From Sphingopyxis sp. Root154 (lineage in GTDB: Bacteria; Pseudomonadota; Alphaproteobacteria; Sphingomonadales; Sphingomonadaceae): a stretch of DNA of 64,000 bases. A program made the position numbers and the translations under genes. The notes beneath the pieces are model-generated. The model searched no databases, was not told the origin of the DNA, and saw only the letters and a program-made list of their open reading frames with translations. Of this stretch, positions 27,209 to 36,390 are shown in pieces. The stretch is taken from the NCBI RefSeq assembly GCF_001427105.1, contig NZ_LMGI01000003.1, positions 660,618 through 724,617 of the forward strand, in the 5' to 3' direction. Position 1 is the stretch's first letter. Every line of letters starts with the position of its first letter.

Positions 27209-27678
27209 GCGAAACCACCGGCAAGACCGTGATCGTCGCGACCGACGGCGCGTGCAAGGGCAATCCCGGCCCCGGTGGCTGGGGCGCCGTGCTGCGCTGG
27301 GGCGACGTGGTGAAAAAGCTGTCGGGCGGCGAGCCCGATACGACGAACAACCGCATGGAGCTGATGGCCGCGATCGAAGCGCTCGCGGCGCTCAAGCGCA
27401 GTTGCAACGTCGAATTGTCGACCGACAGCGTCTATGTCCGCGACGGCATCACCAAATGGATTTTCGGCTGGCAAAAGAACGGCTGGAAAACCGCGGCGAA
27501 GAAGCCGGTGGCCAATGCTGACCTGTGGCAGCGCCTCGTCAAGGAAAACGCGCGGCACAAGGTCGAGTGGATATGGGTCAAGGGCCATGCGGGCCACGGT
27601 GACAATGAGCTGGCCGACCAGCTGGCGAGCGACGCGGCCCTCGAAGTCGCGCGGGCGCGCAGGGCACCCGCGCGCTAA
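27205..27678 (+). CDS. rnhA: Ribonuclease HI
   Basis: This 157-residue enzyme removes the RNA strand of RNA-DNA hybrids during replication. The carboxylate set is present: Asp14 in [11 protein letters not shown], Glu52 in NNRMELMA, Asp74 in LSTDSVYV and a late Asp in ADQLASDAA, with His in KGHAGH. The C-terminal tail is basic (RARRAPAR). It starts within the last codon of thrB and ends 3 nt from the convergent DUF1508 gene. Confidence 0.96.
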   Translation: MSETTGKTVIVATDGACKGNPGPGGWGAVLRWGDVVKKLSGGEPDTTNNRMELMAAIEALAALKRSCNVELSTDSVYVRDGITKWIFGWQKNGWKTAAKKPVANADLWQRLVKENARHKVEWIWVKGHAGHGDNELADQLASDAALEVARARRAPAR

Positions 27679-27680
27679 GA

Positions 27681-27857
27681 CTATTCCGTTTCGCGCACTT
27701 CTGCGGTGGGTCCGTTCTTCAGGATCGACTCGATCGCATTTTTTGCGGCGGCCTTGCTGCTATAGCCTTCGGTCCAGAAGATGGGTTCGCTATTATATTT
27801 GAAATAGGCGACAAATTCGCCGGCCTTGTTATTCTTGATCTCGAAATAATGGGCCAT
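27681..27857 (-). CDS. DUF1508/YegP-like small protein
   Basis: This 58-residue protein starts at 27857, where GGAGG lies 5 nt upstream. The single repeat unit (YFEIKNNKAGEFVAYFKYNSE then SKAAAKNAIESI) matches the YegP-type DUF1508 module, a small beta-sheet domain often found in tandem. Here only one module is present. The function is unknown. Confidence 0.85.
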   Translation of the reverse strand: MAHYFEIKNNKAGEFVAYFKYNSEPIFWTEGYSSKAAAKNAIESILKNGPTAEVRETE

Positions 27858-27946
27858 GCCATCCTCCACAGGTCGCGCCATGCCGGGGGTGGCACAGCCA
27901 AGCCCATGTTAATCCAGTCGTTTCGCTGTGCAAGCAGCCAGATGGT

Positions 27947-29077
27947 TCACGCGAAGCGCGATGGCGCGAAGGGCCCCGGATCGACGCGACCGATGGCGCC
28001 GCCGGGCGGCGGGGCGCCCAGCTCGGCCGCAAGCAAGGCGGCGATCGCCGGCGCGGTCTGGATGCCGAAGCCGCCCTGCCCTGCGCACCAGATGAAGGCG
28101 CTATCATGTCGATCGGCGCCGAAAACCGGGATGCGATCGGGCGCGAAGCTGCGCAGCCCCGCCCATTTGCGTTCGACCGCAACGACCGGCCAGTCGACGA
28201 CCGACTGCATTCGGTCGATCGCGAGCGCGACGTCCAGTTCCTCCGGTGCCGCGTCGTGGGGTGCGGTCGGCGTCTCGTCGTGGGGTGTCAGCCAGACACG
28301 TCCCTCGCTCTGACCCTTGAAATAGAATTCGCCGCCGACGTGGATGACGAGCGGGAGGTCGGCGGGAACCGGAACGCCCAGCCGGACCTGCATCACCGTG
28401 CGGCGATAGGGCTGGATGCCGACCGGCGCGATGCCGCACGCCGCCGCAACCTCGTCCGCCCATGCCCCCGCCGCGTTGACGATCAGCGCCGCGCGAACCC
28501 GGCCGCTGCCCAGTTCGACGTCCCAGCCGTCGCCGACACGGCGCGCCCGCCGCAACGGCGCGCGCGTCACCAGTTTCGCGCCGGCGCGCTTGGCCGCGCG
28601 AAGATAGGCCGCATGAAGGCCGCCGACATCAATGTCGCGGCACGCCGCCTCATAGGCGGCTTCGCTCCATTCGGGGCGAAGGCCCGGAACCATACGGGCA
28701 ATCGCCTCGCCCGACATTCTTGTGACATCGACACCCTGCGCCGCGAACTCGGCGGCGAAGGCGTCGACCGCCGCGCTCTCGGACCGCTGGCCCAGCGTCA
28801 ATGCGCCGCGCGGCGACAGGAAGCCATGATCCGAGAATTCGGGGGGCGGGCTGTTCAATATCTCCAGCGACGCCTGGGTCAGGGGCTGCACCCTCACCCC
28901 GCCATAGCTTTCGTGCCAGAAGGCGGCTGACCGTCCCGTCGCGTGATAGCCGGGAGCATCCTCGGCCTCGGCCAGCAGGACGCGGCGCCAGGGGGCCAGC
29001 GCCGCCGCCAGGCTTGCACCGGCGATCCCGGCGCCGACAATCAGCACATCGGTGGCGGAAGGCGGCGCGTCGGTCAT
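27947..29077 (-). CDS. FAD-dependent oxidoreductase, D-arginine dehydrogenase-like
   Basis: This 376-residue flavoprotein of the D-amino-acid-oxidase superfamily has its FAD-binding motif at residues 11-23 (VLIVGAGIAGASL). The segment GYHATGRSAAFW near residue 44 resembles the active-site loop of DauA, the D-arginine dehydrogenase of Pseudomonas. The C-terminal WCAGQGGFGIQTAPA is a second FAD contact. It probably oxidises a D- or N-substituted amino acid. It stands alone, without the DauB partner, and its substrate is inferred only. Confidence 0.85.
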   Translation of the reverse strand: MTDAPPSATDVLIVGAGIAGASLAAALAPWRRVLLAEAEDAPGYHATGRSAAFWHESYGGVRVQPLTQASLEILNSPPPEFSDHGFLSPRGALTLGQRSESAAVDAFAAEFAAQGVDVTRMSGEAIARMVPGLRPEWSEAAYEAACRDIDVGGLHAAYLRAAKRAGAKLVTRAPLRRARRVGDGWDVELGSGRVRAALIVNAAGAWADEVAAACGIAPVGIQPYRRTVMQVRLGVPVPADLPLVIHVGGEFYFKGQSEGRVWLTPHDETPTAPHDAAPEELDVALAIDRMQSVVDWPVVAVERKWAGLRSFAPDRIPVFGADRHDSAFIWCAGQGGFGIQTAPAIAALLAAELGAPPPGGAIGRVDPGPFAPSRFA

Positions 29078-29173
29078 GCCCGCCGCATATCGGTTGGCCC
29101 GCGGAATGCAAGCCGCAGCGTCCCCGGCAACATGGTTACTCTTTGGTAAGCCATGTTGGGTAGGAGAAAGCCG

Positions 29174-29656
29174 ATGGAAAACGGCACAATCGCGCTCGGC
29201 CTGATGGCCATACTCGGCTTGCTGATGATTGCCGCGGCAATCAGCGACGTCCGGTCGCGCACCATTTCAAACGAGCTCAACGCCACGATGGCGCTGCTCG
29301 CAATCCCCTTCTGGATTACGAGCGGTCTCGCGCTCTGGCCCGATGTGCCGCTGCAGTTCGGAGCGGCCTTTGCGGTCTTTCTCGTCTTTGCCGGCCTGTT
29401 CGCGATCGGCGCAATGGGCGGGGGGGATGTCAAAATGATCGGCGCCGTGATGCTCTGGATCCCGCTTCCGCTGTTCATGCCGACGTTCACGGTCATGGCC
29501 ATCGGCGGCGGCATCCTGTCGGCGGTGATGCTTATCCATATGAAATTGCGCCCTTCGGACAAGCCGGTCGAGGTTCCCTATGGGGTTGCCATCGCGGCTG
29601 CGGGCCTTTGGGCGCTTCACCAACAATATCTTAACCAGTTTCAGGTTATCGGATGA
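29174..29656 (+). CDS. cpaA: Prepilin peptidase CpaA/TadV
   Basis: This 160-residue membrane aspartyl protease cleaves and matures Flp-type pilins. The two catalytic residues are Asp25 (ISDVRSRTI) and Asp85 in the GGGD motif (MGGGDVKMIG). Five to six membrane spans are visible. The start at 29174 is preferred because AGGAG lies about 8 nt upstream; ATG 29153 precedes that site. It opens the Tad cluster. Its likely substrate pilins are not found nearby. Confidence 0.9.
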   Translation: MENGTIALGLMAILGLLMIAAAISDVRSRTISNELNATMALLAIPFWITSGLALWPDVPLQFGAAFAVFLVFAGLFAIGAMGGGDVKMIGAVMLWIPLPLFMPTFTVMAIGGGILSAVMLIHMKLRPSDKPVEVPYGVAIAAAGLWALHQQYLNQFQVIG

Positions 29657-29710
29657 CCTGAGGGAAAAGCACGACCGTCTCTGGTGGGTGCAGGAGGGCG
29701 ACAAATCGTC

Positions 29711-30748
29711 ATGGATACGCGAAAGATTATGCTGATCGTCGGCGCGCTGGTCATTGCCATCAGCGCAGCGTTCGGGGTCAACCTGATGATGCGCGGGGCA
29801 GCAACTCCGCAAGCGCGTGCAGCCGCGGCGCCGGATATTACCGGACCGATGATCCTTGTCGCGACGCGGCAGTTGCCCGTGGGCACGATCGTCGGCCCTG
29901 ATAGCTTCCGCTTCCAGCCCTGGCCCAAGGAATTGGTCGAAAAAGCCTATTTCATGAAGGACAAGACCGACGTGAACACGTTGGTCGGCACCGTCGTACG
30001 CTATCCGATCACGGCGGGCCAGCCGCTGACGCAGGGCGCGCTGGTCCATCCCGACGATCGCGGCTTCCTCGCCGCGGCGCTTGGCCCGGGCATGCGTGCC
30101 GTCACGGTCAAGGTGTCACAGGAGCAAGGCGTTGCCGGTTTCGTCTTTCCTGGCGACCGCGTCGATGTGGTGCTGGCCCAGACGATCTCGGTCGAGGAAG
30201 GCAGCAGCTTTCCCGACAAGCAGATATTCACGGCCGAGACGATCGTTCGCAATGTCCGCATATTGGCGACCGACCAGCGTTATGATGCCGAGGATGAAAC
30301 CGGGAAGACCCCGGTTCGCACCTTCGGCTCGGTAACGCTCGAAGCCACGCCCGAAATCGCCGAGAAGATCGCCGTCGCGCAGGACATGGGCAAATTGTCG
30401 CTCGCACTGCGTCCGCTGGCCGAAAGCGCCGGCGAACTCGATGCGGCCATCGCATCGGGCGACATCAATGTGCCGGCCAGGGGCGGCTCCGCAGCGGAAA
30501 AGAGGATGCTGGCCGAAGCCGCCGCACGTCCGGTTGCCAGCCGCTCGACAGTGACCACGGGCGGCGACGTGTCGCGGTTCTGGATCCCGGTGCGCGGCCG
30601 CGTGAACTCCTCGCGGGCGCCGCAGGCTGCGATGAATGGCGGCGGCTCCATGCCGTCAAATGGGGGCGCCGTGTCCGTTCCGACCGGTCCGGTCGTGCGC
30701 GTGACCCGCGGCGACAAAATGACCGAAGTTCCGGTTGGGGGTAAGTAA
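29711..30748 (+). CDS. cpaB: Flp pilus assembly protein CpaB
   Basis: This 345-residue protein is a periplasmic partner of the secretin. It has an N-terminal membrane anchor (MLIVGALVIAISAAFGV), then a SAF-type domain (about residues 45-110; LVATRQLPVGTIV, GQPLTQGAL) and a second domain that ends in a Ser/Gly-rich tail. The start at ATG 29711 is set by homology; AGGAGGG is 12 nt upstream, slightly far. The stop is one base before the cpaC ATG, so the two are coupled. Confidence 0.9.
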   Translation: MDTRKIMLIVGALVIAISAAFGVNLMMRGAATPQARAAAAPDITGPMILVATRQLPVGTIVGPDSFRFQPWPKELVEKAYFMKDKTDVNTLVGTVVRYPITAGQPLTQGALVHPDDRGFLAAALGPGMRAVTVKVSQEQGVAGFVFPGDRVDVVLAQTISVEEGSSFPDKQIFTAETIVRNVRILATDQRYDAEDETGKTPVRTFGSVTLEATPEIAEKIAVAQDMGKLSLALRPLAESAGELDAAIASGDINVPARGGSAAEKRMLAEAAARPVASRSTVTTGGDVSRFWIPVRGRVNSSRAPQAAMNGGGSMPSNGGAVSVPTGPVVRVTRGDKMTEVPVGGK

Positions 30749-30749
30749 G

Positions 30750-32312
30750 ATGAACAGCACAGCCAAATTCAAGGCGATGGCTCTGGCCCGCACCTTGGCC
30801 ATCGGCCTAGTGGCAGCCACGCTGGCAGCGGCACCTTCGGCGCCCGCCATCGCCCAGGCCGTCCAGAATGCCAGCAGCAGCATCGAACTCTCGGTGGGCC
30901 GCGGCCGCCTCGTCAGCCTTCCGGCCTCGATGTCCGACGTCTTTGTCGCCAATGACGAGGTCGCTGACGTCCAGGTGCGTTCGGGCCGCCAGCTTTATAT
31001 CTTTGGCAAGAAGCCGGGCGAAACCAGCATCTATGCCACCGACGCCAGCGGCCGTGTCGTTTTCTCGACCGTCGCCCGCGTCGGCAACAATATCGAGACG
31101 ATCGACCAGATGCTGTCGCTCGCCATGCCCGACGCCAGCATTTCGGCGAACACGATGAACGGCTTCGTGCTGCTCACCGGGACGGTCCAGTCACCCGACG
31201 ATGCCGCCGAAGCCGAACGACTCGTCCAGGCGTTCGTCGGCGAGCCGACCAAGGTCTTGTCGCGCCTTCGCACGGCCACGCCGCTACAGGTCAACCTGCA
31301 GGTCCGCATCGCCGAAGTAAACCGCTCGCTGGTCAAGGAAATCAGCGGCAACCTGCTGACGCGCGATACCGATGGCCCGCTGGGCAATGGCTTCCTCGGC
31401 GGCGTGTTCGGCGGCCGCAATCCGGGAGAAATCGCCAGCATCCCCGCACCGACCGCAGTTTTTCCGGGAAGCCCCGCTGCGCGGCCTTACGATCCTTCGA
31501 CCGGCCTGCCGCTTCCCCCCGGCCAGACAACGCTGGGCACTAGTTACCAGTTCAATACGCCCGCCGGCAAACGGAGCCTGGCCGGTGCTGGCCGCCTGTT
31601 CGGGCTCGACCTGATGGCTTCGCTCGACATCGGCGAGCGGTCGGGTCTGGTCGCGACGCTGGCGCAGCCCAATCTGACCGCCATTTCCGGCGAAACCGCC
31701 GACTTCCTCGCCGGCGGCGAGTTCCCGGTTCCGGTCCCCGGCAATTTTGCCGGTACGACCATCGAATATCGCAAATACGGCGTCAGCCTCGCGTACACGC
31801 CAACAGTGCTGTCGAATGGCAGGATCAGCCTGCGCGTTCGCCCCGAAGTATCCGAACTGTCGACCGAAGGCGCGATCGTGATGCAGGGGTTCCAGGTTCC
31901 CGCGTTGACGATCCGCCGCGCAGAAACGACGGTCGAACTCGGCTCGGGCGAAAGCTTCATGATCGCGGGGTTGATGAACAATCGTTCGATCGGTGCGATC
32001 GACAAGATGCCCGGCCTCGGCGACGTTCCGCTGCTCGGCATGCTGTTCAAATCGGACAGCTTCCGCCGCGGCGAAACCGAACTCGTCATCGTCGTGACCC
32101 CCTATCTGGTCCAGCCGGTGTCGGCGAACGACATCAAACTGCCCACCGACGCATTCCAGGATTCCGATGACCTGCAGCGGATTCTACTCAACCAGACGAG
32201 CAACGGGGTGACGGGCGGGGACCGGCCGAAACCGCGGCTCGACACTTCGGTCGGCGACGCCGATCGCCCGCGGGGCAGCGGCGACGCATCGCCCGGTTTC
32301 AGTATCAAGTGA
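30750..32312 (+). CDS. cpaC: Secretin CpaC/RcpA of the Tad pilus
   Basis: This is a 520-residue outer-membrane channel for the pilus. A signal peptide (residues about 1-35, ending PAIAQA) leads to an N-terminal RcpA-type domain (VSLPASMSDVFVANDEVADV), a BON-like segment (PDASISANTMNGFVLLTG) and the C-terminal secretin domain, with VPVPGNFAGTTIEYRKYGVSL and GLMNNRS near the end. GTAAG precedes the ATG. It is coupled to cpaB upstream and followed by cpaD. Confidence 0.94.
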   Translation: MNSTAKFKAMALARTLAIGLVAATLAAAPSAPAIAQAVQNASSSIELSVGRGRLVSLPASMSDVFVANDEVADVQVRSGRQLYIFGKKPGETSIYATDASGRVVFSTVARVGNNIETIDQMLSLAMPDASISANTMNGFVLLTGTVQSPDDAAEAERLVQAFVGEPTKVLSRLRTATPLQVNLQVRIAEVNRSLVKEISGNLLTRDTDGPLGNGFLGGVFGGRNPGEIASIPAPTAVFPGSPAARPYDPSTGLPLPPGQTTLGTSYQFNTPAGKRSLAGAGRLFGLDLMASLDIGERSGLVATLAQPNLTAISGETADFLAGGEFPVPVPGNFAGTTIEYRKYGVSLAYTPTVLSNGRISLRVRPEVSELSTEGAIVMQGFQVPALTIRRAETTVELGSGESFMIAGLMNNRSIGAIDKMPGLGDVPLLGMLFKSDSFRRGETELVIVVTPYLVQPVSANDIKLPTDAFQDSDDLQRILLNQTSNGVTGGDRPKPRLDTSVGDADRPRGSGDASPGFSIK

Positions 32313-32337
32313 CGCGCCGGAATTCAGGAGCAAAGTG

Positions 32338-32979
32338 ATGAAAAAAATCGCAACTTGGACGGTCTTGGCTCTGGCCACGTCGCTCGCCGGCTGCACTGGC
32401 GCGGCGGTCAGCAACCGCAGCCTCGATTCTGTCCACCAGCCCGTCGTACGCAACGCCATCTATCAATTCGATGTTGCCGCTTCGAACGGCGACCTGCCGC
32501 CCAGCGAACAGGGCCGCCTGCAAGGCTGGCTCGATTCGATGGGGGTTCGCTATGGCGACCGTGTCGCGATCGAGGATCCGTCGGCCTATGGCGCCGGCTC
32601 CGCGTTGGCGACCGTCCGGTCGATGGTCGAACGCCGCGGGCTGCTGCTCAGCAGGGATGTCCCGGTAACGACCGGAGCGGTGCCGCAGGACCACCTGCGC
32701 GTCGTCGTGACGCGGGCGACGGCGTCCGTACCGGGCTGCCCCAATTGGGACAGCAAGTCGTCGATCAACCCGACCAACTCGACGTCGTCGAACTATGGCT
32801 GCGCGATCAACAGCAATCTCGCCTCGATGGTCGCCGATCCGAACGACCTGATCAAGGGTGCCAGCAACACGGGCAGCGATCCGACGGCGGCGACGCGCGC
32901 GATCCAGACCTATCGTACCAAACCCCAAACCGGTGCAGGCGAATTGACCAAGACACCCACTAGTGGAGGCAGCCAGTGA
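32338..32979 (+). CDS. cpaD: Pilus assembly lipoprotein CpaD
   Basis: This 213-residue lipoprotein has a lipobox in TSLAGC and AGGAG 7 nt before ATG 32338 (a GTG directly before it is less likely). CpaD proteins assist or pilot the secretin. Typical features are RNAIYQFDV, a pair of Cys residues in PGCPNWDSKSS and NYGCAINSNLASM, and the phrase MVADPNDLIKG. The last codons overlap the GTG of cpaE by 4 nt. Confidence 0.92.
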   Translation: MKKIATWTVLALATSLAGCTGAAVSNRSLDSVHQPVVRNAIYQFDVAASNGDLPPSEQGRLQGWLDSMGVRYGDRVAIEDPSAYGAGSALATVRSMVERRGLLLSRDVPVTTGAVPQDHLRVVVTRATASVPGCPNWDSKSSINPTNSTSSNYGCAINSNLASMVADPNDLIKGASNTGSDPTAATRAIQTYRTKPQTGAGELTKTPTSGGSQ

Positions 32980-34247
32980 ACGCTCCTTTCAAATCAGCAG
33001 GTGTGCGTGATCCCTTCAACGCCTTCGTCTGCGACGACGATACGCTGGAGCTGATCCGCGCCGCGGCCAACGACATGGGCTGGCCGATCGAAAAATGTAA
33101 CAAGGGCGGCCTGCGCAATGCCGTGCAGTCGCTTTCGGTGTCTGCCAGCCCCAACATCCTGTTCGTCGACATGTCGGAATCGGGCGATCCGATCAACGAC
33201 ATCAATGCGCTGGCCGAAGTCTGCGAGCCGGGCACGGTCGTGATCGCCGCGGGCCAGGTGAACGACGTTCGCCTGTACCGCGACCTTCTTTCCAGCGGCA
33301 TCCAGGATTATCTGCTGAAGCCGCTGTCGCTCGAACAGGTCCGCGAATCACTCACCATGGCGCAAGCCCTGCTGTCGGCGCCGAAGCATGCCGATATGCA
33401 CGACGACAAGCCGCATCACATGATGGGCGTTGTCGGCGTCCGCGGCGGTGTTGGCGCGTCGCTGGTGGCGACCTCGCTCGCCTGGGCGATCAGCGAACAA
33501 GCGGGCCGTCAGACGGCGCTGCTCGATCTCGACATCCATTTCGGCACGGGCGCGCTGACGCTCGACCTCGAACCGGGGCGCGGCCTGATCGACGCGATCG
33601 ACAATCCCAGCCGCATCGACGGGCTGTTCATCGAGCGCGCGATGGTGCGAGCGTCGGACAAGCTTAGCCTGCTGTCGGCCGAAGCGCCGATCCATCAGCC
33701 GGTGATGACCGACGGTTCGGCCTTTTTCCAGCTGGAAGAAGAGCTGCGCTCCGCCTTCGAGATGACGATCGTCGACATCCCGCGCCAGGTGCTGATCCCC
33801 TTCCCACACCTCGTGTCGGAAGCCGGCACGATCCTGCTCGTCAGCGATGTGACGCTCGCCGCGGCACGCGACACGATCCGCCTCTTGTCCTGGTTCAAGC
33901 AGAACATCCCGGGCGCGCGCGTTGTACTCGTCGCGAACAAGTTCCAGAACGCCATCGGCGAGTTGTCGCGCAAGGAATTCGAAGCGTCGATCGAACGACC
34001 GATCGATATCGTCATCCCGTTCGACCCAAAGCTGGTCGCCCAATCGGCAAAGCTCGGAAAATCCTATGCCGAAACCTGCAAGGGCACCAAGTCGGCGCAG
34101 GTGTGGAGCAACCTGATGCGCATTATCCTCGACGGCGCCGATGTCGAAGCCGAGGAAGCGCAGATTGTCACCGCAAAGGGCAAATCGGGCGGCTCGCTGC
34201 TAGGCAAGCTCGGTCTGACGAAAAAGGGTGTGAAACAGGCGGCGTGA
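32976..34247 (+). CDS. cpaE: Pilus assembly protein CpaE/TadZ (MinD/ParA-like)
   Basis: This 423-residue protein positions the Tad machine at the cell pole. It starts at GTG 32976, overlapping cpaD. An atypical receiver-like domain (about residues 14-135; ILFVDMSES, QDYLLKPLS) precedes a MinD-like ATPase domain. The P-loop is degenerate: Arg156-Gly-Gly-Val-Gly-Ala161-Ser162, with both the signature lysine and the P-loop lysine replaced. The switch region LLDLDIHFGTGALTLDL is kept. It may bind nucleotide weakly or act only as a scaffold. The gene for the motor CpaF does not follow it. Confidence 0.92.
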   Translation: MNAPFKSAGVRDPFNAFVCDDDTLELIRAAANDMGWPIEKCNKGGLRNAVQSLSVSASPNILFVDMSESGDPINDINALAEVCEPGTVVIAAGQVNDVRLYRDLLSSGIQDYLLKPLSLEQVRESLTMAQALLSAPKHADMHDDKPHHMMGVVGVRGGVGASLVATSLAWAISEQAGRQTALLDLDIHFGTGALTLDLEPGRGLIDAIDNPSRIDGLFIERAMVRASDKLSLLSAEAPIHQPVMTDGSAFFQLEEELRSAFEMTIVDIPRQVLIPFPHLVSEAGTILLVSDVTLAAARDTIRLLSWFKQNIPGARVVLVANKFQNAIGELSRKEFEASIERPIDIVIPFDPKLVAQSAKLGKSYAETCKGTKSAQVWSNLMRIILDGADVEAEEAQIVTAKGKSGGSLLGKLGLTKKGVKQAA

Positions 34248-34304
34248 CGGCGCGCCTGACGGGCCGTCACCACCTCCAGCGATAGAAGCGGACATCAGCT
34301 GACC

Positions 34305-35273
34305 ATGAATCTGCCAGTCATCCTTATCATCGCCGGGGCCTTCCTGGCCTTTGCCATCCTCATGATCCTGCTTGGCGGCCCGTCGGCCGCCAAAGCGAAG
34401 ACACGACGGCTGGCGATGGTGAAAGACCGCCATGCGGCCTCGACCGAAGCGGTGGTGGCGGCGCAGATGCGCAAGACGATCCAGTCGGGCCGCCAAGGCG
34501 ATTCATCGCTGACCGCGTTGCTGCCGCGCCGGGATGAGCTGGAAAAGCGCATCCGCCGGACCGGCAAGAGCTGGACGCTGACGCAATATATGTTCGCTTC
34601 GATGATCGTGTTCGTCGTTGCGACCGGCGGCATGCTCATCGTGCGGGCGCCATTCCTGATGGCCGGGCTGGTTGGATTGCTCCTCGGGCTCGGCTTGCCA
34701 TATCTCATCGTCGGCATGACGATCAAAAGGCGTGTCACGCAATTCAACGCCCGCTTTCCCGATGCCATCGACCTGCTGGTACGTGGCCTGAAATCGGGCC
34801 TGCCGGTCACCGAAACCTTCCAGGTGGTGAGCCAGGAACTCCCCGGGCCGGTCGGAGAGGAATTCAAGGGCGTCATCGAACGCATCCGTATCGGCAATAC
34901 GATGGAAGCCGCATTGCAGGAATCAGCCGAAATGCTCGGCACCCCCGAATTCCAATTCTTCTGCATCACCATCCAGATCCAGCGCGAAACGGGCGGTAAC
35001 CTGGCGGAAACGCTCGCCAATCTGTCGGACGTTCTGCGCAAGCGCGCGCAAATGAAGCTCAAAATTCGCGCGATGTCGTCCGAAGCGAAAGCTTCCGCCT
35101 ATATCGTCGGCGCATTGCCCTTCTTTGTGTTCGGCGTCGTCTGGTCGGTGAACCCCGGCTATCTGGCGGGCTTTTTTGTCGAAGAGCGGCTCATCATTGC
35201 CGGATTGGGAGGGCTTGTCTGGATGAGCATCGGCGCCGGCATCATGGCCAAAATGGTCAACTTCGAAATCTGA
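34305..35273 (+). CDS. tadB: Tad pilus inner-membrane platform protein TadB
   Basis: This 322-residue protein has two N-terminal spans, a cytoplasmic type II secretion F domain (about residues 145-270, with ARFPDAIDLLVRGLKSGLPV and QRETGGNLAETLANLS) and two C-terminal spans. It forms part of the platform on which the pilus is built. Only 57 bp separate it from cpaE, where a cpaF gene is usually found. It is followed by tadC after 14 bp. Confidence 0.94.
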   Translation: MNLPVILIIAGAFLAFAILMILLGGPSAAKAKTRRLAMVKDRHAASTEAVVAAQMRKTIQSGRQGDSSLTALLPRRDELEKRIRRTGKSWTLTQYMFASMIVFVVATGGMLIVRAPFLMAGLVGLLLGLGLPYLIVGMTIKRRVTQFNARFPDAIDLLVRGLKSGLPVTETFQVVSQELPGPVGEEFKGVIERIRIGNTMEAALQESAEMLGTPEFQFFCITIQIQRETGGNLAETLANLSDVLRKRAQMKLKIRAMSSEAKASAYIVGALPFFVFGVVWSVNPGYLAGFFVEERLIIAGLGGLVWMSIGAGIMAKMVNFEI

Positions 35274-35287
35274 CGGGGGGCATATAA

Positions 35288-36331
35288 ATGAACAGCGGCC
35301 TCCTTCTCTCATCGGCTTTCTCTGGCGCACAAGCCGGGCCGAAAATCCTCGGTATCGACGTCGTATGGGCCGGTACAATGCTCGCGGCGGTCGGCGTCTT
35401 TGCCGTCCTGTTCGCGATCTACAACGCGCTGACTGTTCGCAATCCGATGACCAAGCGCGTCAAGGCACTGAACGATCGGCGCGAACAGTTGAAGGCGGGC
35501 ATCACCGCCTCGACCGCGAAACGCCGCGCACGGCTCGTCCGCAAGAACCAGACCGCCGACAAGATGCGCACCTTTCTTGGCCGGCTTCAGGTGCTGCAGG
35601 AAGAACAGGTCAAGGAGGTTCAGCAAAAGCTGGCACAGGCCGGCATCCGGTCGAAGGATCTCGCCGTGGCGGTCATTTTCGGCCGCATGGTCCTGCCGAT
35701 CATCTTCGGCGGCCTCGCCCTTTTCCTGATCTATGGGGTCGACATGTGGCCCGACCTGACCTCGTTCAAGCGGTCCATGTATACGATGGGCGCTTTAATA
35801 CTCGGCTACAAGGCACCCGACCTTTTCGTGGACAATAAGCGGCAAAAGCGTACCCACGCGATCCGCAAAGGCTTGCCCGACGCGCTCGACCTGCTCGTCA
35901 TCTGCGCCGAAGCAGGTTTGACCGTCGACTCCGCCTTTTCACGCGTCTCGAAGGAACTGGGGCGGGCTTATCCCGAACTCGGCGAAGAATTCGCGCTGAC
36001 GTCGATCGAGCTCGGCTTTCTGACCGAACGCCGTCAGGCTTTCGAAAACTTCGCCTATCGCGTGAATCTGGAATCGGTGAAGGGCGTGGTCACCACCATG
36101 ATCCAGACCGAGAAATACGGCACGCCGCTCGCCAGCGCGCTTCGTGTCCTGTCGGCCGAATTCCGCAACGAGCGCATGATGCGCGCAGAGGAAAAGGCCG
36201 CGCGCCTGCCCGCGATCATGACAGTGCCGCTGATCCTGTTCATTCTGCCGGTGCTGTTCATCGTCATTCTTGGCCCGGCCGCCTGTTCGCTGAGCGACGC
36301 GATGGCCGGCGGCAGCCTGGGCGCTAAATAG
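35288..36331 (+). CDS. tadC: Tad pilus inner-membrane platform protein TadC
   Basis: This 347-residue paralogue of TadB has the same F domain (GLPDALDLLVICAEAGLTV, residues about 195-213, and QTEKYGTPLASALRVLS). Membrane spans lie near residues 20-38, 130-150, 165-180 and at the C-terminus. It forms the platform with TadB. It is the last gene of the cluster and is followed by a strong terminator. No tadD, tadE, tadF or tadG gene follows. Confidence 0.94.
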   Translation: MNSGLLLSSAFSGAQAGPKILGIDVVWAGTMLAAVGVFAVLFAIYNALTVRNPMTKRVKALNDRREQLKAGITASTAKRRARLVRKNQTADKMRTFLGRLQVLQEEQVKEVQQKLAQAGIRSKDLAVAVIFGRMVLPIIFGGLALFLIYGVDMWPDLTSFKRSMYTMGALILGYKAPDLFVDNKRQKRTHAIRKGLPDALDLLVICAEAGLTVDSAFSRVSKELGRAYPELGEEFALTSIELGFLTERRQAFENFAYRVNLESVKGVVTTMIQTEKYGTPLASALRVLSAEFRNERMMRAEEKAARLPAIMTVPLILFILPVLFIVILGPAACSLSDAMAGGSLGAK

Positions 36332-36355
36332 CCCGGCAACAGCGGCACGAGATCG

Positions 36356-36385
36356 AGAGAGGGCGGAAGCGATTCCGCCCTCTCT
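36356..36385. terminator. Bidirectional terminator after tadC
   Basis: A perfect 13 bp stem (AGAGAGGGCGGAA paired with TTCCGCCCTCTCT) with a GCGA loop lies between tadC (ends 36331) and the convergent FAH-family gene (ends 36391). The T-run is short on both sides, but the stem is strong. Confidence 0.8.
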
Positions 36386-36390
36386 TGCTA

